NCBI GenBank assembly: GCA_003952965.2
Contig: CM025849.1
Span: 10,101,127 to 10,165,126 of the forward strand
DNA length: 64,000 nucleotides
Direction: 5' to 3'
From: Morella rubra
Taxonomy: Eukaryota > Streptophyta > Magnoliopsida > Fagales > Myricaceae
Shown: positions 12,153-24,940 of the stretch, piece by piece
How positions within the stretch are numbered: the first letter of the stretch is position 1
How the letters are laid out: the number at the start of each line of letters is the position of its first letter
Translations under genes and position numbers: made by a program
The notes under the pieces: model-generated
Seen by the model: only the letters and a program-made list of their open reading frames with translations
What the model was told of the DNA's origin: nothing
Databases searched by the model: none

Positions 12153-15100
12153 CTACTTAGAGCGTCTCTGTGCTTTTACCTTCTCCATGTCTTCCACATC
12201 CTTGATGATTTTCTTTTTCTGTTGCTTCCAGCTCTTGATAACATTCCTATCGGCTGGCAGGAGGGTGCATGGTGGTGCTTGTGAAGGGAAGGCAGTTGAT
12301 TGTTGCAGGTATTGCCGTTGCTCATAATCGGCAATGCAAAGCAGGGAATCTGAACATAATTGTTTAGCAGAAGACGGTGGAACTGGCTTGAAGTCCTGCA
12401 GCTTCGAGTACTCCGCAATGAGGTGAAACATGTAGTCGTAGACACTATCAGTGCTTAAGGTTTCCATTAGCTTCTGCCCTTCTTTTCCTATTGCCTTAGC
12501 CTGATCAGCACATACACATTTTAAGTCATAAAATTATAGTAAAAAGTCCTAAGAGACTGAAAATAGGATTATTCAAGTCTGCATTCACTGCCATCTAATA
12601 AAAGGTTACTTTTCCCTATTTTCAGTTTGAACTAAGGTAAAAGCAAAAACCATCAGTCCAGTTGTTAAGCAAATAGTGCAGTACCAAATCTTGTAGGAAA
12701 GTAACATGCAATCCACTATGCAGGCTTAGAGTAAGAAAAAAGTGATATCCCTACAGATGGTCACCATGGTGAATAGGAAACTTTATACACTGGCATATCA
12801 ATTGGTGTTGGATAATGTTTAAATGTTGTAAATCAAGGTTCCCACTGTGTTCTTCAAGCAAACTCGACTGTACATTTTTCATGGAATGATCATCAGTACT
12901 GTCAAAACAGATTTGTACTGCTAAAGGCAACGGTCCAGCGGTCACCATGGAGAACGGGAAACTTTATATACAGGCATATAAACTGGTGTTAGATAGTGTT
13001 CAAATGTTGTAAAAAAATGTTCCCATTGTCTTCTTCAAGCAAACAAGATTGTATATTTTTCATGGAATGATCATCAGTACTGTCTACAGATTTGCACTGC
13101 TAAAGGCTACGGTCCTGTGGTCATTTTGCTTTTAACCCTGTTAATCTACTAGGAAGCATGAAAGAGACTTCAAATAAAATCAGAAATTCCCATACTACTC
13201 AGATAGAACCAATTTTTATCGTAGCAACTTGAATAAACATGATAGGACATAACAGAACATTTAAGTAAAAACATACCTCCGATGAGTGTCCATTACCCCA
13301 GTCAACAGCGTACTTTATAGAGGGGCATATATTGTTCGAAGAGACAGGCCAATAGTTTTTCAGGGGAATGAGACCACGGCTAAAGAAATCTTCATAATCT
13401 GGGGTTATTATCAATGCAAGAGAACCACATGACAAAATATACTTCAAGCTCACAGACCAAGCATAGCCTTCGGCATAGATTTTATACCTGCAGAAGAAGA
13501 GGAAGGAGTGCACATTTCATTAGAGAAAAATAAGTCAATAGAACTTACCCAAACAAAAAAGGTCACTGTTAGAGATATTGAAACTCAACAGCTAGACACT
13601 GCATGCAAGACTTGTGAAGCCCCCCAAGGACATTCCTAGCCTAAGACTTAACACCCAAACGAGGAATTTCTCAATGGTTATATCTGTTTGTTCTATACCC
13701 CAATGAATACATGAAACTCAAGCATTAAGTTGGTTAAGCCCGAGCATCATTGAGGCAATCAGCGTGAAAAAGAATCCAGGCAACATAAGGATTTTAGTCT
13801 TGGCAAGTTTAGGGAGGCTTCCAAAATGGGCAAGGCTCACTCTCTGAGAGACTCGAAGAAGGAATTCTGAAAAGCCATCTTTACTAAATGAAGAAGAAGA
13901 GCTCTCCTCGTCTACTTTTATTCTAGCGGGAAATAAAAGCCATTCATAAAATGTTGGAATGCTTCGGCCAATTAACTTTTCAATTGTGTTGACTAACCAC
14001 CTGGCTCTTTCTACAAAGTTTCTCAGACAACCCATTAGAGTATAAAGACTCAGAGTACTTACTTGTAATCACACTGATTCGATAGCTTGGATTTCCCGTA
14101 ACCAATTCTAGCTGCCCAATCCTGCGATGCACAGTAACAAACAACGTTTAGATCAAAGATAGATTTTCAGCTACTTACTGCTTCAGCATGTTTTAACTCC
14201 ATAAATACAATTCAACTCCATCTGACGCATGATTTTTGCTCCCCACATCCGAGAGTGATTACATTTCAGTAACTCTAAACGAATAGGAGAGTTAACATCT
14301 GGATTTCCTTTCCAATATGCTCGGGGCACCTTCCTTGACCAACTTATACGCTGAGAACCTCGTTTAATGTCTCGGAACTCCTCATCCCAGGGCCTTAAAT
14401 TTGTCTCTGGCCTGCACAAGAACCGTTTTCATTTATCACATTCACAACAAATACAGCCATGGTAATGCCACTTCCAAATGCATTACGCAATGATTGGAAA
14501 ATGGTTCTCAAGCTTGTGCTCCAGAATATAATTAAGCTAGTGAGCGTACATGTTTCCTACAATTAGAATTATGCGTAACGTAGGGCCAGCTAATGGGGTA
14601 GGCAGGCCCTACCCTTGCAAGGCCCCAAAATAAGTATTATCCCCCGTAACAAGAGCTTTGTGTGTCCCAAAAAAAAAAAACCTTTACGTGCTCAGAAAAA
14701 AATTAAGCCGTATAAATTAATTAATATTATTTTGTGAGACTTTCAGTATCATATCTTATCTCTGTTTTTAATCACTTATAAAATTATTTTGATAAACATG
14801 AATATTTAATGTAATGCCGAATAAAAAAGCTTCACTTTAAATTTTTCCCTTTAGGCTTCTATATATATCGAGAAGCTGCTGATATGTATTCGAATGACAA
14901 GGAACAGCATGAATTGCACACAAGTAAGCAACAAAACGCACTAAAACCGTTTGCTTCTTTTTTCTTTTTTTTCTCTCTCCAATCCTTACCAACCCCAGAA
15001 AGACCAATCGGGAAACGGAATGTCGGAATGATCCTCAGTCGTGCAATATCGAAACAGCGGCAACGGCATGGACCTGTGCTCGGTCGTATTGATCCTAGGC

Positions 15101-15813
15101 TTGTCCATGCAATCAAACATCATATCCACATCAGGTACCATCCCAGGATACCTCTTGAGCAGCTGCAACAACCCCCATATCGTAAACATCGCTCGGCTCT
15201 GCACGCACGTGTAATAGAAATCTGCGTACAGCTTCCCGCCAACGATCACAACCCTGAAAGCTGCGAATTTCCGGGACTCCGCTAAATGGGCCGAAGAAAT
15301 CCTGCTCCGAGCCCAGGGCTCGAGGTCGTGGTGTATCCATCAGAAGAAATCCGGGCATTTGTTCGGTTCAGAGCGATGAGAACGGCGTTGTTCGGAGATA
15401 TTGTTGGCGTTGGTTCCAGAGTGAAGAGAAAGGTAGGAGCAATATATGATTTTGTACGCTAGAGCTTGCCGGGTTTGTTCGCCGAAGTTCTTAGGTGGAA
15501 AGGGGTGCCACGGCGTGGGGTCTAAGTTGTGGCCCGCGACGGTTTTGGTCTGGAAAGCAAAGTCGTCAACCTGTTCGATCAAATTGCACAGGAAGAAATC
15601 AGAATCACCAAAGAAATACTCAAGAAGACGAAATTTTTGAAGCAGATAAAAAAAGTAGAGCACATGTTTGATGGAATGCAGCAATGGCGAATTGAAAAAA
15701 CTGCCGACCTTGTAGAGGAAGATAGCGGTGACTGAGAAGACGGCCAAGGCAGTAACGGTAGGGAGGAGATGGGCAGTGGTGCGAGTTGTGTTTTTGGGGG
15801 ACAATAATCCCAT
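12153..15813 (-). pseudogene. GT90 O-glucosyltransferase (CAP10/rumi-like), five exons, with two disabling lesions
   Basis: Plant GT90 (CAP10/DUF821, KDEL/rumi-like) glycosyltransferases are Golgi or ER type II membrane proteins. Inferred exons on the minus strand: 15813-14990, 14411-14222, 14121-14063, 13487-13277 and 12500-12153; they sum to 544 codons, the family's usual length. Visible: a hydrophobic anchor (TVTALAVFSVTAIFLYKV, about residues 19-36), AGHNLDPTPWHPFPP, DVDMMFDCMDKP, CTTEDHSDIPFPDWSFWGW, RAYWKGNPDVNSP, KLSNQCDYK and YAEGYAWSVSLKYILSCGS. Lesions: codon 158 is TGA (15340-15342) where relatives have an arginine (CGA), in FF*WIHHDLEPWAR; and the donor after exon 2 (MRQ) reads AT at 14221-14220 instead of GT. 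The other splice sites and the frame are intact. It is either a young pseudogene or a null allele. Confidence 0.85.
12759..13118. repeat. Tandem duplication of about 180 bp inside GT90 intron 4
   Basis: 12759-12939 and 12940-13118 are direct copies, each starting GGTCACCATGG and sharing CATGGAATGATCATCAGTA and CTGCTAAAGGC; a partial third start (GGTCA) follows. Copies differ by scattered substitutions and short indels. Intronic, no coding content. Confidence 0.85.
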
Positions 15814-16520
15814 AGCTGCTGCGGCTGCGGCTGCGTCGCCATGTGAATCTCCTCCTCTCTTTCTACTCTTTCTAGTTGGGCAACTGCTTCATCCTCGCGC
15901 TTGGATCCTTCTTCCTATTGATTATCTTTTCCTTCTCTTTTCTTTGTTGTACCTACCACCGCAAATATGTCCACGTGGCTAAGATCCGTTGGGAGGGACC
16001 GAGTTACATGTTTACCGTTCAGGAGAAAAAGCTAGCTTGTTCAAAAAGTTCGTAAGCAAATAAATATAATTCATTATTTGCAAGTTTAAAATATTGAAAA
16101 AAACAAATTACCCACTCAAATTTTAAATGGAATATAATTAATTCAAAATTTTAATTAAAAAAATAATTTTGACAAATCAAAATTATCCTCCTCTCTTCTC
16201 TAATTATAAAATTTTAAAAATTTACTCAAATTAAATCCCTTCATAGTCAGTACACCTACTTCTTACTTCCAAGCATGTGGCTGCACCTGCCCAAGTCAAG
16301 CTCAATGTATCATCTCTAGAGCCTTGCACTCTTTTTATTAAATTTTGAGAGAAAACTTTTTAAAAATTGATACTAAAGTAAAAAGAAATCATTTGAATAA
16401 TTTTTTTTTTATATTTATTGATCGAGTTCTTGTGTAGGGGCCTTGAGGCCATTCAGCTTTAAGTGCTAGGCCTATTAATTAGTATTATAGGCTGCTCTCT
16501 TAGTGCAGTCACATTGGGTG
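15814..16520. other. Intergenic, GT90 upstream region
   Basis: 5' flank of the GT90 gene, then AT-rich sequence from about 16020. No gene is seen. The GT90 promoter is expected here, but I see no clear TATA box. Confidence 0.4.
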
Positions 16521-17566
16521 TAGGGCTGTGCATAGGCGGTGGAAGTGGCGGTTATGCCTCCAATGCCACCGCCATTGCCCAGGGCAATTATCAAAATAAT
16601 GCAACCGGTACTAGTTACCGGTTCCCAGCGGTGGCGGTTATGGTTAGCCACCCCTACTGCTGGGCCTATTGGGCCATTTGAGCCACTTTTTTGGGCCTTT
16701 TTGGCCTATTTACTCCATCTTTTGCTGTTTTGCTGTGGGCCACTTTTTTTTTTTTGCCTATTTTCTCCACTTTTTGGGCCTATTTTCTCCGTCTTTGGCC
16801 TATTACCGTCGCAATTAAAACCTTCTTGCCATTAAATACGTTATTTCAATTTGCTCATTTGCTCACTTGTTTTTTTTTTTTTTTTTCTAATCAAACGTTA
16901 AGGTTAAACCTAAAGACTTGAAATATTTAAATTTGAGTGTAAAGCTTTGAAACAAATTGAAATTTTTCTAAAAATCTAAAACAAAGATCTAAAACAAATT
17001 ATGAAATAAATAAAAGGAATATAATTGAAATTGTATCCAAATATTGAAATGTAGACCATATTATTGATTCCCATGACAATAGTTAATTTTAATCATGGAG
17101 ATTCTTATCATATGACCTTTTTTTTATATGCCCCATTTTTTGAGAATGACCAATAAAAAGTAACCCAATAGTGATCATTCTCACAATTAAAATACTAAGA
17201 TGTAATTTGACTATCTTATAAATCCAAATAACTACTTACAAGTTACAAGTTACAAAACTACAACAAATACATACTACAACTCTACACTATAAAATTACTC
17301 AAATATAACACTATACATACATCACACACTAAAATAACATTGTCCAAATGCAAGAGTATAAAAAAAAAAAGACTCAAAGGTGGGGCAAGTGCAATAACAT
17401 GCGTCCTACTCCATCTTGATCTCCGTCGTCAAAGCAAGTAACTCTACATAATTAAGAAATAAGAGCATCAAGTTATAATGATTAGATTAAATCAAGCATC
17501 AAGATTCAAGTAAAAACAAACGAATAAATTTATCTGAATCAAGCCTGTAAGTCTCTTCATCTTCAA

Positions 17567-19611
17567 TTATGTTATCAGACACTTCGAGTTGGGCCTCAAC
17601 CAGTCACACAATAGGTCATCTCTCAACCAATTTTGAACACATATCAATCCTTCTGCAACCTTTGGAGTCAAAGAACTCCATAAATGATCCAAGATCCGAC
17701 CTCCAATACTAAACACCGACTCAGAGGGTACAATGGTGATGGGAATTGCCAATACATCACGGGCTATGTGAGAAACAATTGGAAACCTCGCAGAGTTCGC
17801 CTTCCACTAATTCAGAATACCAAATGTTGGAGTCACCTCCTCAACTCCCTCAGATATATATCTTTCAATCTTAGATTTGGACTCCAACATCTTCTGAGAA
17901 ACTCTCCATTCAGAAAAGTAATCTCCATCTTCGTCATCAACTACAGGCACAGTGGTATCAACAACAACAAGAGGACCAATGATAGTACCACTACCATTAC
18001 TAGTAGATGTGGCACTACTATACTCAGTTAACATTAGCTCATATGCATTCTTCACTTTGTTTGTCATCTCCTCCCCCTTTTCCTCCCCTAATTGTTTCTT
18101 GAACCAAAACTCCAATGGCCCCAACTTGTATCGAGGATCAACCAATGTTAAAATGAATAGAAACCCATTAACCTTCTTTAAATCACCCCAATACTGATCA
18201 TACTTCACCTGCATTTTTGTGGCCATATCCACAAGCATCCTTTGCCCACTGGATCTATACTTGGCGATATGTCTAGTAATCTTAGCCAACTCTTCAAATA
18301 ATACATTAAAGGTAACCAACTTCGATCCCGATACCTGCAAAGTCACCTCATAGAATAACTTCAAAATTTTACAGCATGACGAATGGCATCCCAATCCTCA
18401 AATGTAGGTGGACCCAATCCCTGCCTCCATGTTCGTCCTCTTGCAAATAAATAACAAAATGTTCATCCAATATCATCATATGATCAAATGCTTTCTGATA
18501 TTCTTCAGCCACATTCAACATAAAATAGGTGGAGTTCCAACGGGTTGAAACATCAAGACTAAAAATTGGCCATATGCAATGTTTTTTTTTCTTCAATAGC
18601 CTTCCTGAAAGTTTCTAACCTTTGGGGTGAAGACTTCACATACTTAATCATATTGCGGACTTTAATTATTGAGGTGTCCATATCTTTTAACCCCTTCGAA
18701 ACAATCAAGTTGAGAACATGTGCACAACACCTCAAATGTAAAAACTCATGACCACACACAACCTTCAAGCTCAAACCACCTAAACTTTCAAATATTTGCC
18801 TCCTTCTGAATTTGACAATCGCCGCATCATTAGAGGACGCATTATCAACCGTAATAGTGAATACCCTATCGATTTGCTATTCAAGCAGACAATCTTCCAA
18901 TTCCTTTAAAATACTTGATCCTTTATGGTCTTGGATCCTCTTAAATGATAAGATCTTCTTATGCGATGTTCAACTAGAATCAATAAAGTGCCCGGTCATA
19001 CACATATAGTGATAGTTTTGGATTGACATTCAAGTATCTATGGTGAGGCATACTCTATACTTATTCACTCTAAACCCTTTCTTCAACTTTATCTTCTCCC
19101 TTAAATACAGAGCCATGCAATCTCTCATCAACATATACCTTGAAGGGATATTAAACTTAGGTTCCAAATAATGTATCAATTCCCTAAACCCGACCTTCTG
19201 AACCGTAACAAATGGCAATTCATCTATAATGACCATTCTCGTAATGAATTCCCTAATTTTCTTCTCATCAAACTTACGAGTGACTCCCATCACCCCAACA
19301 TCACCACCACTTGCCTTCGATGCATCATGATTCAACAACATTGGACCAACATCTACATGGCCTGCTAAAGTCTTCTTGTAATACACACAAGACTCTAAAT
19401 GTTGCTTCAACCCCAATGTCCCATTCTTCTTGTGATGAGGAGGAAAATCTTTCTTACAATAGTGACAAGTAGCTTTAACATTCATTGGCTCATTTTCATC
19501 AGTGGTCTTAGTGTAGTGTTGCCCAACCGGAGACTTCTGTGAGTTCTTCCTCTTTTTAAGTGGAGATAGTGGTGGTAATCCACTAGGATCACTACTAGTT
19601 GTTGTATCCAT
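17567..19611 (-). pseudogene. hAT transposase (BED finger + RNase H-like + hAT dimerisation), broken
   Basis: Start ATG at 19611 (MDTTTSSDPSG). A BED-type zinc finger follows at about residues 45-80 (ATCHYCKKDFPPH, then LKQHLESC). The RNase H-like transposase core includes CCAHVLNLIVSKGLKDM (about 18700-18740), SLDVSTRWNSTYFML (about 18560-18515) and DPRYKLGPLEFW. The C-terminal dimerisation domain is at 17567-17750 (ESVFSIGGRILDHLWSSLTPK, then CVQNWL). The coding strand has many TGG-to-stop changes (for example after TIDT at about 19030 and in the SS…TSHKK region) and several frame changes, so no protein is made. Confidence 0.88.
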
Positions 19612-21012
19612 ACTCTCCGTTGGAGTGGTTGGACAAGATTAAGAAGGTGCAGTGCCTACACTACAACCTATCAGGTTAGAAGTGTGGCTAGTTTCACTTT
19701 TAATTCCAGTCTCATAAATGAGTGTATGTGATTGTGTAGTATCCATCTGAAATTAAAGAAAAAAACAATGCAAGTGTAAAATAATTAAAGAAAAAATAGT
19801 GATTAAACTTTGGTTTTCAAAAATATAAAAATAAACTAATAGCTTTAGATGTGATAATATTAAATTATAACCACCTCTACAATAGCATAAGTTGGCCTTT
19901 GCAACATATGCTTTAGAGTTTAAAGGATTGAAAATTTCAATATAAAAATAGATTTTTGAAAAACAATTTCACAAATTCAATTCAAACAAACAATTTCACA
20001 AACCAATTCAAGCAAACAATTTCAAAAAATCACATATATCCAAGTATCCAAACCAATTCAATCTCATCCTCCAATAGTTTCACAAACTAAAAGTATCCAA
20101 CCATTCAATCCTCCAACAGTTTCACAATCACAATTATCCAAATACGAAACCCTAAAGCATTTATTTCGCATATTAAATCAAAAGAATTTTTCTAACTACA
20201 TTGTATAGAGATAATGGGATAGAGAGACACACCACTCTAGTCCAACAACTTGCAAATTTGTTATTTATTTTGATAAACTGTCAAAACAAATCACAATTAG
20301 TCTTGAATTTTTCAAAATTCAAACACTGTTATTAAATTATCAATTAATCTCAACCACTTCACACCTTAATTCAAGCCACAAAATTGAATCAATTGATAAG
20401 AAATTATCAATTAACCATTCGGTCAAGCCCCTTGCCCCAAATTAAGCACAATAACTGACATTGAGCACCTTAATTCAAGCCCCCTGCCCCTAATTAATTA
20501 AGCACAACAATAAGAATATATATAGGGTAAAAAATTTAAACAAAAATTTGTATAAAATTTAAATCCAGATTAACTTCAATTAGGCATTTAAGAATTAAGC
20601 CAATTGGTTTGACAAAAAAAAGAGGCAAAGAGTACTTACCGTGATGGAGGGACAGAGTTGAAAGAGAGAGAGAGAGTAGTTGAGCTGTCCTATTGCAAGG
20701 TGGCCGGTCGCAGCTGTAGGAGGCAGAGAGAAAGATGAGATTTGAAAGATGTAGAGGGGGAGGCTCTGCAATTGTTAAACTTCAAAAGGAGGGGGAGGGG
20801 GGCAAGCCATCGAGGGAAAAAAAACTCTAAGTAGTACTAAATGAAACGATGCCGTATAGTCTTTTAACAACACAAAGAAATTGCCAGGGTGAAAATGGTA
20901 ACTGGTACTGCCCCTGATACTAAGCAGGAAGCAGTTACCAGTACCAGTGAATAGGCCTTGGTGGGAATATGTTTTTTCCTATCTTTTAATATATTTCACC
21001 TATTTTTGCTTA
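18472..21012. repeat. hAT-derived direct duplication, copy 1 (2.5 kb)
   Basis: This covers the 5' half of the hAT transposase, its upstream region and the transposon's right subterminal sequence. It is repeated in the same orientation at 21241-23800. Both copies end on the same bases (…CACCTATTTTTGCTTA). Confidence 0.92.
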
Positions 21013-21240
21013 CACATGGATCTGGCATTCTTGTTTCACATAATCAACACAGGTAAAAACCTTTCAATCTCAATCTATCTCTATTCCAACAGTTATCATT
21101 CCACTACCCTATAGAACTACTAGTAGCTCATACAATTCAACAACCATCCAATAACCTTGGGGATCAATTAATAGGTGGATTCCCTAGTAAGTGCGATCCT
21201 AAAAGTACCGAATCTTCAAAAGAATTCGTAACAAAAAATG
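21013..21240. other. Spacer between the two hAT copies
   Basis: 228 bp of unique-looking sequence with no gene or recognisable repeat. It separates the direct copies and could be the flank of an independent insertion or the joint of a segmental duplication. Confidence 0.5.
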
Positions 21241-22316
21241 ATCATCATATGATCAAATGCATATTCTTCAGCCACATTCAACATAAAATAGAGTTCCAAC
21301 GGGTTGAAACATCAAGACTAAAAAATTGGCCATATGCAATGTTTTTTTTTGCAACAGCCTTCTTGAAAGTTTCTAACCTTTGGGGTGAAGACTTCACATA
21401 CTTAATCATATTGCGGACTTTAATTATTGAGGTGTCCATATCTTTTAACCCCTTCGAAACAATCAAGTTGAGAACATGTGCACAACACCTCAAATGTAAA
21501 AACTCATGACCACACACAACCTTCAAGCTCAAACCACCTAAACTTTCAAATATTTGCCTCCTTCTGAATTTGACAATCGCCGCATCATTAGAGGACGCAT
21601 TATCAACCGTAATAGTGAATACCCTATCGATTTGCTATTCAAGCAGACAATCTTCCAATTCCTTTAAAATACTTGATCCTTTATGGTCTTGGATCCTCTT
21701 AAATGACAAGATCTTCTTATGCAAATTAGAATCAATAAAGTGTCACACACATATAGTTATAATTTTGGATTGATGTCAAGTATCTATGGTGAGGCATACT
21801 CTATACTTATTCACTCTAAACCCTCTTCAACTTTATCTTCTCCCTTAAATACAAGCCATGCAATCTCTCATCAACATATACCTTGAAGGCATATTAAACT
21901 TAGGTTCCAAATAATGCATCAAAAACCCGACCTTCTGAACCGTAACAAATGGCAATTCATCTATAATGACCATTCTCGAATCAAAATTGCTTCTCATCAA
22001 ACTTACGAGTGACCCCCATCACCCCAACATCGGATGCATCATGATTCAACAACATTCCAACATCTACATGGCCTGCTAAAGTCTTCTTGTAATACACACA
22101 AGACTCTAATCTTGCTGCAACCCCAATGTCCCATTCTTCTTGTGATGAGGAGGAAAATCTTTCTTACAATAGTGACAAGTAGCTTTAACATTCATTGGCT
22201 CATTTTCATCAGCTTAGTGTAGTGCTGCCAAACCGGAGACTCTGTGAGTTCTTCCTCTTTTTAAGTGGAGATAGTGGTGGTAATCCACTAGGATCACTAC
22301 TAGTTGTTGTATCCAT
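21241..22316 (-). pseudogene. Truncated hAT transposase, copy 2
   Basis: The start codon at 22316 corresponds to 19611 in copy 1. Protein blocks CCAHVLNLIVSKGLKDM and SLDVSTRWNS remain at about 21300-21480, but the BED-finger half is broken by more than ten small indels relative to copy 1 and the C-terminal half is missing. Not functional. Confidence 0.85.
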
Positions 22317-23463
22317 ACTCTCCGTTGGAGTGGTTGGACAAGATTAAGAAGGTGCAGTGCCTACACTACAACCTATCAGGTTAGAAGTGTGGCTAGTTTC
22401 ACTTTTAATTCCAGTCTCATAAATGGGTGTATGTGATTGTGTAGTATCCATATGAAATTAAAGAAAAAAACAATGCAAGTGTAAAATAATTAAAGAAAAA
22501 ATAGTGATTAAACTTTGGTTTTCAAAAATATAAAAATAAACTAATAGCTTTAGATGTGATAATATTAAATTATAACCACCTCTACAATAGCATAAGTTGG
22601 CCTTTGCAACATATGCTTTAGAGTTTAAAGGAATTGAAAATTTCAATATAAAAATAGATTTTTGAAAAACAATTTCACAAATTCAATTCAAACAAACAAT
22701 TTCACAAACCAATTCAAGCAAACAATTTCAAAAAATCACATATATCCAAGTATCCAAACCAATTCAATCTCATCCTCCAATAGTTTCACAAACCACTATC
22801 CACAAGTATCCTAACCATTCAACCCATCCTCCAACAGTTTCACATATCACAATTATCCAAATACGAAACCCTAAAGCAATTTATTTCGCATATTAAATCA
22901 AAAGAATTTTTCTAACTACATTGTATAGAGATAATGGGATAGAGAGACACACCACTCTAGTCCAACAACTTGCAAATTTGTTATTTATTTTGATAAACTG
23001 TCAAAACAAATCACAATTAGTCTTGAATTTTTCAAAATTCAAACACTGTTATTAAATTATCAATTAATCTCAACCACTTCACACCTTAATTCAAGCCACA
23101 AAATTGAATCAATTGATAAGAAATTATCAATTAACCATTCGGTCAAGCCCCTTGCCCCAAATTAAGCACAATAACTGACATTGAGCACCTTAATTCAAGC
23201 CCCCTGCCCCTAATTAATTAAGCACAACAATAAGAATATATATAGGGTAAAAAATTTAAACAAAAATTTGTATAAAATTTAAATCCAGATTAACTTCAAT
23301 TAGGCATTTAAGAATTAAGCCAATTGGTTTGACAAAAAAAAGAGGCAAAGAGTACTTACCGTGATGGAGGGACAGAGTCGAAAGAGAGAGAGAGAGTAGT
23401 TGAGCTGTCCTATTGCAAGGTGGCCGGTCGCAGCTGTAGGAGGCAGAGAGAAAGATGAGATTT

Positions 23464-23465
<2 letters not shown>

Positions 23466-23524
<59 letters not shown>
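23466..23524. repeat. (GA)n microsatellite
   Basis: About 29 GA units in hAT copy 2. The equivalent place in copy 1 (near 20745) has a single GA-poor stretch, so the array expanded after, or collapsed in, one copy. Confidence 0.95.
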
Positions 23525-23529
<5 letters not shown>

Positions 23530-24467
23530 TGTAGAGGGGGAGGCTAGAGGGGTCTGCAATTGTTAAACTTCAAAAGGAGGGGGAGGGGGGCAAGCCATCG
23601 AGGGAAAAAAAACTCTAAGTAGTACTAAATGAAACGACGCCGTATAGTCTTTTAACAACACAAAGACATTGCCAGGGTGAAAATGGTAACTGGTACTGCC
23701 CCTGATACTAAGCAGGAAGCAGTTACCAGTACCAGTGAATAGGCCTTGGTGGGAATATGTTTTTTCCTATCTTTTAATATATTTCACCTATTTTTGCTTA
23801 GAAAAAGAAAAAGTCCCACATGCACCAATAAGAACTTAATAATAATAAATAGCTAATACAAGTTTGGTAATTTTGATCACCCTTAATTGCAGTCAAAACT
23901 TGTTGTCTTTTGAGTACATTATTTTTAGAATTCTTAATATCATTCCATAACCCACTGTGGAGAGAAGTTTTCACATAGTGAAATGGTTCTTTCACAAGAA
24001 AAAAGGATAATAAAAAATAGGGGAATATATTAAGTTATACTTTCCCTTTAGATTCTCCAAAAGAATACACCCTTGGTTCTATAGTAAGGCATAAATACAC
24101 ATATAGTACCTGTGGTATAAGAAAATCACGACAAAAAAACCGACCTATAGCAGCGGTTGGAAACCGCTGCTATAGACCTAATATGACCTCCGCTACATGT
24201 CTATAGCGGCGGTCAGGTGCCACCTATAGCAGTGGTCACCGACCGCTGCTATAGGTGGCAGCTGTTTTTTTTTTTTGGCCAGCATTTCCAAATCACCACT
24301 AATTTTTTCCTATATTTTTCTATACATGCTTTTTTAATTGGTAATACAAATTTATTTTAATAATCATAATTCATTGGATGTAAAATTTAAAGACCAAGGA
24401 TAATAAAACAAAATATACTTCATTATTATTGATTAATAATATTTTACAACAAACACAAGAATCTTTA

Positions 24468-24731
<264 letters not shown>

Positions 24732-24809
24732 TCAAGAACATAAAACATAATACCTGAGAAATTTTCCCAATAGGGCTGCACAAAGTTTTTAAGTTTTTTT
24801 GAATTATAC

Positions 24810-24940
24810 CATGATGAGAAGAAATTTTGCGCTCTATGTTTGCCCTTAGAGAATTTGAAGCTAATGCCGTTGGGACCCCATGACCGGCAAAATGTTTAAT
24901 TAAACGATTGGCACTTGGGAGTGCTTTGATGTTGGAGCAC
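24810..24940 (-). pseudogene. Captured exon of FMN phosphatase / riboflavin kinase (HAD fold)
   Basis: The exon reads IKALPSANRLIKHFAGHGVP, then TALASNSLRANIERKISSHHG. It matches the HAD-hydrolase cap-to-core segment of the plant bifunctional riboflavin kinase/FMN hydrolase (consensus KALPGANRLIKHL…GVPMALASNS). It is bordered by an acceptor (…CATTGTAG at 24941) and a donor (GTATAA at 24809), so it is a complete internal exon of 131 bp with its splice sites. The ASNS serine-containing HAD motif II is kept, but the nucleophile motif I (DxDxT) is absent. Confidence 0.82.

Larger units (their letters stand above)
16521..21012 (-). mobile_element. hAT superfamily DNA transposon, decayed, ends not fully resolved
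   Basis: Encloses a hAT transposase pseudogene on the minus strand. The left end is proposed at TAGGGCTGTGCATA (16521), which resembles plant hAT termini, followed by GC-rich subterminal inverted motifs (GGCGGT…ACCGCC; ACCGGTACTAGTTACCGG near 16600). The right side carries subterminal GGTAACTGGTACTG / CAGTTACCAGTACC (about 20899-20951). Homology with a second copy ends at 21012. A matching right inverted repeat was not found, so the right limit is the end of shared sequence, not a proven terminus. Confidence 0.65.
21241..23800. repeat. hAT-derived direct duplication, copy 2 (2.56 kb)
   Basis: Aligns with 18472-21012 at near identity outside two places: a cluster of short deletions and replacements at about 21720-22240, and a (GA)n expansion at 23466-23524 that copy 1 lacks. 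The 3' half of the transposase present left of copy 1 is absent here. Confidence 0.92.

Noticed and set aside
13718..14035. 105-codon minus-strand open frame in GT90 intron 3
   Set aside because: It lies wholly between two well-defined GT90 exons with good splice borders, and shows no recognisable domain. Most likely chance.
16521..21012. Complete hAT element with paired termini
   Set aside because: A left terminus is plausible but no matching right inverted repeat or 8-bp duplication was found, so only a decayed element is claimed.
24145..24265. Array of CTATAGCAGCGG-like repeats resembling a direct-repeat array
   Set aside because: Not a CRISPR or satellite: these are subterminal motifs of a CACTA element in both orientations, in a plant genome.
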